Shown in pieces: positions 63,887 through 64,000 of a DNA stretch of 64,000 nt. The stretch is from assembly GCF_031200575.1 (NCBI RefSeq), contig NZ_CP133597.1:1426001-1490000 (forward strand). The letters run 5' to 3'. The notes under the pieces are model-generated. The model worked only from the letters and a program-made list of their open reading frames with translations, had not been told where the DNA came from and made no database searches. The DNA comes from Ferroplasma sp. (GTDB taxonomy: Archaea; Thermoplasmatota; Thermoplasmata; Thermoplasmatales; Thermoplasmataceae). Positions within the stretch are counted from its first letter, which is position 1. Each line of letters opens with the position of its first letter. A program made the translations under genes and the position numbers.

Positions 63887-64000
63887 TTGGACTTAAATTT
63901 TTGTTTATTTTGAGATGCTTGGTTGCATTATGATTAGCCCATAAAGTGTTCGGCTGCATAGAAAATGCAAATTACTTTTTATAGGGCAGATAATATATTA

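Noticed and set aside
1-64000. CRISPR array
   Set aside because: No series of regularly spaced direct repeats was seen; the repeats found are IS-derived or isolated pairs.

Overview
The window looks like the chromosome of a low-GC, acidophilic heterotrophic archaeon of the Thermoplasmatales (Ferroplasma/Acidiplasma/Picrophilus type). The evidence is a thermopsin-type acid protease, a full tricorn protease, two large solute-binding proteins with archaeal-type signal segments, many genes with a TATA box about 20-27 nt before the start codon (leaderless transcripts), and heavy ATA/AGG/AGA codon use. I cannot name the species from sequence alone.

Layout. (1) 1-600: the end of a small operon (acidic-tailed protein, winged-helix protein, 82-aa protein) on the 3' side of a tRNA-Asp gene, possibly the edge of an integrated element. 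(2) 0.7-16.6 kb: ordinary chromosome with hemA, a thermopsin, a sodium:solute symporter with its DUF3311 partner, nadE plus a Na+/H+ antiporter, tRNA-Ala, a pyrimidine-dimer glycosylase homologue, a methyltransferase, a class II amidotransferase, a class V aminotransferase and an acetate module (acetyl-CoA synthetase plus YaaH-type transporter). (3) 16.7-38.4 kb: a transposon-riddled island bounded by two identical 489-bp direct repeats 21,060 bp apart. It carries a complete peptide ABC transporter (fused ATPases, two permeases, one with an inserted extracellular domain of about 435 residues, and a 1286-aa binding protein) and tricorn protease. These are interspersed with remnants or copies of IS481-, IS4/IS701-, IS256-, IS110- (two), ISH3-like and IS3-type elements, most broken. 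(4) 38.4-45.4 kb: a medium-chain acyl-CoA synthetase, an APC permease, a diaminopimelate-decarboxylase-like protein, and a second solute-binding protein interrupted by an in-frame TAG. (5) 45.8-64 kb: a glycosyltransferase, cysS, the nicotinamidase/nicotinate phosphoribosyltransferase pair, an APC permease, glycerate kinase, a 1698-aa Lhr-type helicase, a three-subunit molybdenum hydroxylase (FAD, 2Fe-2S and Mo subunits), a TnpB relic, a Rieske protein, tRNA-Gly and a polyprenol-kinase-like membrane protein.

How the genes fit together. Secreted thermopsin, the peptide ABC transporter and cytosolic tricorn form a plausible protein-scavenging chain: outside digestion, uptake, inside digestion. 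Acetate and fatty-acid activation, amino-acid permeases and a glycerate kinase with a nearby aldehyde-oxidoreductase-type enzyme (non-phosphorylative Entner-Doudoroff pathway) fit a heterotroph living on cell debris. nadE, nicotinamidase and nicotinate phosphoribosyltransferase supply steps of NAD salvage.

Most worth following: the extracellular insertion in the peptide permease, the structured left end of an IS110 element (candidate bridge RNA), the peptide island between perfect repeats, and the full-length Lhr.
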